8,399 nucleotides of DNA, taken from the NCBI RefSeq assembly GCF_946885725.1, contig NZ_CAMPGZ010000184.1, positions 1 to 8,399 of the forward strand, written 5' to 3'. The notes under the pieces were generated by a model. The model made no database searches. It saw nothing but the letters and a program-made list of their open reading frames with translations, and had not been told where the DNA came from. The position numbers were made by a program, and so were the translations under genes. The stretch comes from an uncultured Nocardioides sp. GTDB taxonomy: Bacteria > Actinomycetota > Actinomycetes > Propionibacteriales > Nocardioidaceae. This document shows, piece after piece, positions 5,683-8,399 of this stretch (position 1 is its first letter; the number at the start of each line of letters is the position of its first letter).

Positions 5683-6033
5683 ATGGCAGTGCAGCGCATC
5701 AAGCCGAACATCCTCTCCAGTGACTTCCAGTCGAGCCGCGCTTTCTACAACGACGTCATCGGTCTCGCCGGCGGAGAAGGACTGGACTGGATCCTGTTCT
5801 TCGGGACCGACAAGCGTGAGGTCCAGCTCAGCGTCATGAAGCTGGACATCAGGGCTCACCACCATCCCGAAGTCTCCATCGAGGTCGACGACGTGGACGA
5901 GGTGCACGCCCGCGCTGTCGCGGCCGGCGCGGAGATCGTCTACCCCCTCACCGACGAGGACTGGGGGCTCCGACGCTTCTTCGTCCGCGACCCGAACGGC
6001 GCGATCATCAACGTCACCCAGCACGCCGAGTAG
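5683..6033 (+). CDS. VOC superfamily protein (glyoxalase/bleomycin resistance-like)
   Basis: This 116-residue protein is a compact two-module vicinal oxygen chelate protein. Module 1 begins IKPNILSSDFQSSRAFYNDV, followed by IGLAGGEGLDWILFFG. Module 2 includes VSIEVDDVDEVHARAVAAGA and ends with the family hallmark FFVRDPNGAIINVTQHAE. Length and motif order fit the glyoxalase/bleomycin resistance/dioxygenase group. Where metal-dependent members usually have His in the first strand and Glu in the last strand, this protein shows Asn or Ile and Asn. It may therefore be a ligand-binding rather than a metal-dependent member; this is inference without an alignment. It probably acts in the cytoplasm as a homodimer. 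It follows the cold-shock-domain gene by only 9 bp but has its own -10-like hexamer, so it may be transcribed both ways. The convergent pseudogene ends 22 bp downstream. Confidence 0.87.
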   Translation: MAVQRIKPNILSSDFQSSRAFYNDVIGLAGGEGLDWILFFGTDKREVQLSVMKLDIRAHHHPEVSIEVDDVDEVHARAVAAGAEIVYPLTDEDWGLRRFFVRDPNGAIINVTQHAE

Positions 6034-6055
6034 CTCATCCGGCGAAGCGGCGGCG

Positions 6056-6693
6056 TCAGCCTTCCGTTCGAGGCTTCTGGAACAGGATCTCGGACTCGAC
6101 CGGGACGAAGCCGATCTCGTCGTTGATGGCGCGCATCCAGACGTTGCGGTCCTCGCTACTGGTACTCCGCGCAAGGAACTCGTCCGGTTGCGCGCGGTCT
6201 CGAGCGACGCGACCTCGACCGCGCGGTCGAGCCCCCGCCCACGGTGCTCGACCCGCGCCAGGGTGCCCTGCATCTGGGCCGGCCGAGTGGAGTCCGCCTC
6301 GACGACCAGGCACGTCCAGGCGACGACGTCACCTCGCTGGTCGAGCGCGATCGACTCGCGAGCGTGCGCCCCTGGGCACGCCAGAGCGAGGAGTCGTCCT
6401 GGTACTCCCCGGCCGTGACAGGCGCGGGGCTCCAACCGAGGTCTCCGTTGGGTGCCTCCGCGTCGACCAGTGCCTTGAGCACCCCGACCTGGCTGCGAAG
6501 AGTCTCCGGCTGCGCCGCCGACCGACGAGCCGATGCGTCCAGCCGTTCTGGGCGCGCCAAGCCGCGAGCCGAGCCTCGTCACCAAGCGGTACCCAGCCGG
6601 CACGGACCTGGGCAGTGGCCTCGCACCGACTACGTACGCTTCCCTCAGTGCGGACTCGTCATCGAGGGTCAAGGCTCGAAGCTCCACGGTCAT
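6056..6693 (-). pseudogene. GNAT family N-acetyltransferase, broken by four frameshifts
   Basis: A GNAT can be pieced together only by switching frames four times. From the ATG at 6693 it begins MTVELRALTLDDESALREAY. Near 6635-6620 the sense moves to a second frame with RAGWVPLGDEARLAAWRAQN. Near 6540-6490 it moves to a third with QVGVLKALVDAEAPNGDLGW and SSLWRAQGRTLA. Near 6357 it returns to the first with GDVVAWTCLVVEA and the acetyl-CoA loop EHRGRGLDRAVE. Near 6190 it enters the second again with NVWMRAINDEIGFVPVESE and the stop at 6056. All four shifts have the same sign and fit single-base losses. The segments match, in order, an actinobacterial GNAT family known for an 'AP.GDL.W' block and an 'N..MIAVNE.LGF'-type end. 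The start overlaps the methyltransferase stop (TGATG), so the pair was once coupled. True decay or sequencing errors are both possible. Confidence 0.75.
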
Positions 6694-7538
6694 CAGCGCC
6701 TCGGTGTCCGGCCCATAGCGAGCAGGTGGGGGCTGAGGTCCCGCAGCCCTGGCTGTGACTCGAACGCCTCGGCCAGGGTGCGCGCCGCCGCGACGAGTGA
6801 CGGATCATGAGACCTGCTGACCTCGATCGCCTGGGCGCCCGGTCCTTCGATGCCGACGACCGTGACGTCGAGCAGCCCGGCGTCCGACGCCTCCTGCTCG
6901 AGGTCGTCGGCGAGGTGGAAGTGGCCGCCGGGGAAGCCGTTGGGGCTGAGCGCGCCGGCGCCTTCTTCGATGAGGAGCCGCCACCTCTTGGCATAACCCG
7001 GATCGGGAGCTGCGACGCCGTCGGCGCGTTGGATCGACGGACCGATCACGGTGACCCAGGCCAGCGCGGACAGCCGCGAGATGCCGGCGGCGAACACCCA
7101 ACCACCGGGCCGTACGACGCGGATCGCCTCCGCCCACGCACGGAGCCGGGCCCGGCGATCGACCAGGTGGTACAGCGGCCCGAGCATCAGCGCCGCGTCG
7201 AAGCTGTCGGCGTCCGCCGGGATCGCCCGCGCGTCGCCCAGCGTGGCCGCGAACGTGCCGTGACCAAGCGCCGCCTGGACGTGTCGCGGCACGGGATCGA
7301 TCAGTAGGACGGTGTCGCCTCGTTCGGCCAGAGCCGCCGAATGCCGGCCGGCCGCACCGCCGATGTCGATGATGCGCGAGCCCGCCGGTACGCGCTGGGT
7401 CACGTACTCCTGCGTGCGCTCGAACTCCAGCAACCCCTGTCCCGACCGGCCGACCAGACGGTCCGCCTCGTCGAACTCGGACCCGTAGTACGTGCGCACG
7501 CGGGCGTCGACGTGTTCCTGGGGCGACAGGTCCGACAT
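6693..7538 (-). CDS. Class I SAM-dependent methyltransferase
   Basis: This 281-residue protein has a Rossmann-type methyltransferase domain. Motif I is IIDIGGAAGRHSAALAERG (56-74), the strand-2 acidic residue is in VLLIDPVP, motif II is GDARAIPADADSFDAALMLG, a YHL segment follows, and motif III is RVVRPGGWVFAAG. The C-terminal third, after about residue 155, is a variable cap with SPNGFPGGHFHLADDLEQEA, where substrate is probably selected. It is likely a small-molecule methyltransferase of the Methyltransf_11/25 kind; the substrate is unknown. The ATG at 7538 has no Shine-Dalgarno. GACACT lies six bases upstream, a weak -10 match consistent with leaderless transcription. The stop overlaps the ATG of the following GNAT remnant by one base, so the two formed a translationally coupled pair. 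The methyltransferase itself is intact even though its partner is broken. Confidence 0.9.
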   Translation of the reverse strand: MSDLSPQEHVDARVRTYYGSEFDEADRLVGRSGQGLLEFERTQEYVTQRVPAGSRIIDIGGAAGRHSAALAERGDTVLLIDPVPRHVQAALGHGTFAATLGDARAIPADADSFDAALMLGPLYHLVDRRARLRAWAEAIRVVRPGGWVFAAGISRLSALAWVTVIGPSIQRADGVAAPDPGYAKRWRLLIEEGAGALSPNGFPGGHFHLADDLEQEASDAGLLDVTVVGIEGPGAQAIEVSRSHDPSLVAAARTLAEAFESQPGLRDLSPHLLAMGRTPRR

Positions 7539-7572
7539 GCGGGCAGTGTCACAGGTCGGGCATCCGCTCGCA

Positions 7573-7609
7573 GCCGGATATTCCCGGCACCCCTGGTCGA
7601 CTCAGGGGT
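7573..7609 (-). terminator. Two adjacent hairpins at the 3' end of the hydrolase gene (possible U-less terminator)
   Basis: ACCCCTG (7589-7595) and CAGGGGT (7603-7609) form a perfect 7-bp stem with a 7-base loop that includes part of the hydrolase stop codon. Directly beyond it, GCCGG (7573-7577) and CCGGC (7584-7588) form a 5-bp stem. No U-tract follows on the minus strand. Tandem or U-less hairpins are often proposed as terminators in high-GC actinobacteria, so a terminator is plausible but not proven. Confidence 0.35.
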
Positions 7610-8399
7610 AGCGCGCCAGCGCGCGACGCAGGCGCGCGGTGATCTCGGGCGACCAGTCGTCAGGCTGCACGATGTTCACCCACGCCGCGGCGTGCTCGCC
7701 CGAGAAGTTGTGACCGTGCGCGGGCTGCGTCGAGAAGGCGGCCGCGAGATCCCCGCTCACCTGCAGGAAGGTGACCAGCGGCATCCAGCGCATGCCGTCC
7801 GGTACGTCGTCACCGCGTGGCTCCTCGAGCCAGTCCGGCCGCGACAGCAGGAGGTCCGTGCTCCACCAGGTCACGGGGTCCGAAGCGTGCTGGAGGTAGA
7901 GCACGCGGCTGTCCGGCCAGGGCCGGTCCTGCGGCGGCGGTCGCTCGGCACGCGTGGTGAACCGGATGATCCGGCCGTCGCGGTAGACCGGCTCGATCTC
8001 GCGCGACCCGGAGTCGCGATCGTCGATGAAGCCGCGGTACATCGGGTTGAAGTTCGGCGGCCCGACGAAGAGCGCACCCGACGTCCTGTTGTTGAGGTCG
8101 TACTCACCGCTGAACGCCGCCTCCGCCCCGAAGGAGCCGAGGCTCTCCCCGAAGACGTAGAGGTTCGGCCGCTCGTCGAGCGGCATTCGCGACCAGCGCG
8201 AGTAGACGACGTCGAAGAGCGTGCGGCCGGCCTCGCGCGCCCGCGCGGCGTCGACCAGGAACGAGAGCACGGAGGGCAGGTGGGAGTACTGCATCGAGAC
8301 GATCGCCGAGTCCCCGCCCGTCACGTACTCGAACCCGCTCGCAGCGCTCGGCTCGACCCACCCCGTGCCGGTCGTGGTGACCACGAGCAGGTTCTCCCG
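7602..8399 (-). CDS. Alpha/beta-hydrolase (Abhydrolase_9-like), C-terminal part; 5' end outside window
   Basis: The frame is open through the window edge and reads RENLLVVTTTGTGWVEP at its left end, so the true start lies outside; the GTG at 8384 is internal. About 265 residues are present. They match the catalytic domain of the Abhydrolase_9 family, found largely in actinobacteria, where a membrane-spanning N-terminal part precedes a hydrolase domain. Visible elements are GGDSAIVSMQYSHLPSVLSF, the nucleophile elbow FGESLGSFGAE (serine codon at 8142-8144), the acid-loop candidate YLQHASDPVTWW, and a late histidine in PAHGHNFSGEHAAAWVNI. A Ser-Asp-His triad is therefore plausible and the fragment looks intact. 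The substrate is unknown, though an esterase or lipase-like role is typical of the fold. A pair of hairpins overlaps its stop codon, and the methyltransferase gene starts 63 bp downstream on the same strand. Confidence 0.88.
   Translation of the reverse strand, partial: RENLLVVTTTGTGWVEPSAASGFEYVTGGDSAIVSMQYSHLPSVLSFLVDAARAREAGRTLFDVVYSRWSRMPLDERPNLYVFGESLGSFGAEAAFSGEYDLNNRTSGALFVGPPNFNPMYRGFIDDRDSGSREIEPVYRDGRIIRFTTRAERPPPQDRPWPDSRVLYLQHASDPVTWWSTDLLLSRPDWLEEPRGDDVPDGMRWMPLVTFLQVSGDLAAAFSTQPAHGHNFSGEHAAAWVNIVQPDDWSPEITARLRRALARYP

Noticed and set aside
2440..6033. The run of GNAT, VOC, methyltransferase and cold-shock-domain genes as a biosynthetic or defence system.
   Set aside because: Orientations alternate, most genes have their own start signals, and there is no core biosynthetic enzyme, nuclease, transporter or toxin. 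They look like independent small genes.
5254..6693. A 479-residue minus-strand open frame starting MTVELRALTLDD.
   Set aside because: It runs across the GNAT remnant, the whole VOC gene and the cold-shock-domain gene on the opposite strand. Only its first ~20 residues and one central segment look like protein. It is a GC-driven open frame caused by the frameshifts, not one gene.
6691..6693. Programmed ribosomal frameshifting to explain the GNAT segments in several frames.
   Set aside because: Four separate shifts would be needed in about 640 bp with no evident slippery sequences or conserved structures. Decay or sequencing error is far simpler.
6807..7307. A 166-residue plus-strand open frame over the methyltransferase gene.
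   Set aside because: No motif and composition typical of antisense frames. The minus strand carries a clear SAM-binding domain.

Overview
The window is very GC-rich. Its coding regions show near-saturated G/C at third codon positions, GTG starts occur, and several genes seem to be transcribed without a leader, starting at or near the start codon. Together with a DUF5998-like protein, an RsbW/SpoIIAB-type ATPase and an Abhydrolase_9-type hydrolase, this points to a high-GC actinobacterium. Nocardioides or a relative is my best guess, from gene content only.

Layout. (1) Positions 1-2227, minus strand: a tight three-gene block transcribed from right to left. It holds a DUF5998-like protein, an alkaline-phosphatase/phosphodiesterase superfamily protein, and a class II thymidine kinase that runs off the left edge. 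Gaps are 7 and 24 bp, so these are probably one operon. (2) Positions 2228-2439: a divergent control region. On the plus strand it carries a sequence matching the stress sigma factor (SigB/SigF) promoter consensus. (3) Positions 2440-4111, plus strand: an anti-sigma-type ATPase, a cation-dependent O-methyltransferase and a GNAT acetyltransferase. (4) Positions 4113-4191: a 32-bp tandem repeat, about 2.5 copies. (5) Positions 4261-6033: a run of small stand-alone genes. These are a VOC protein (+), a GNAT (-), a cold-shock-domain protein (+) and a second VOC protein (+). (6) Positions 6056-7538, minus strand: a SAM methyltransferase translationally coupled (TGATG) to a GNAT reading frame that is broken by four frameshifts. 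(7) Positions 7602-8399, minus strand: the C-terminal catalytic part of an alpha/beta-hydrolase whose N-terminus lies outside the window.

How the genes work together. The thymidine kinase block is housekeeping-like. The remaining genes look like independent small enzymes rather than one pathway. Five of them have a -10-like TANNNT hexamer 6-8 bp before the start codon, which implies separately started leaderless transcripts. The most informative points are the stress-type promoter in front of a stress-type regulator, the non-canonical G1 box of that regulator, the leaderless promoter series, and the multiply frameshifted GNAT. I found no phage, insertion sequence, CRISPR array, RNA gene or obvious new multi-gene system here.
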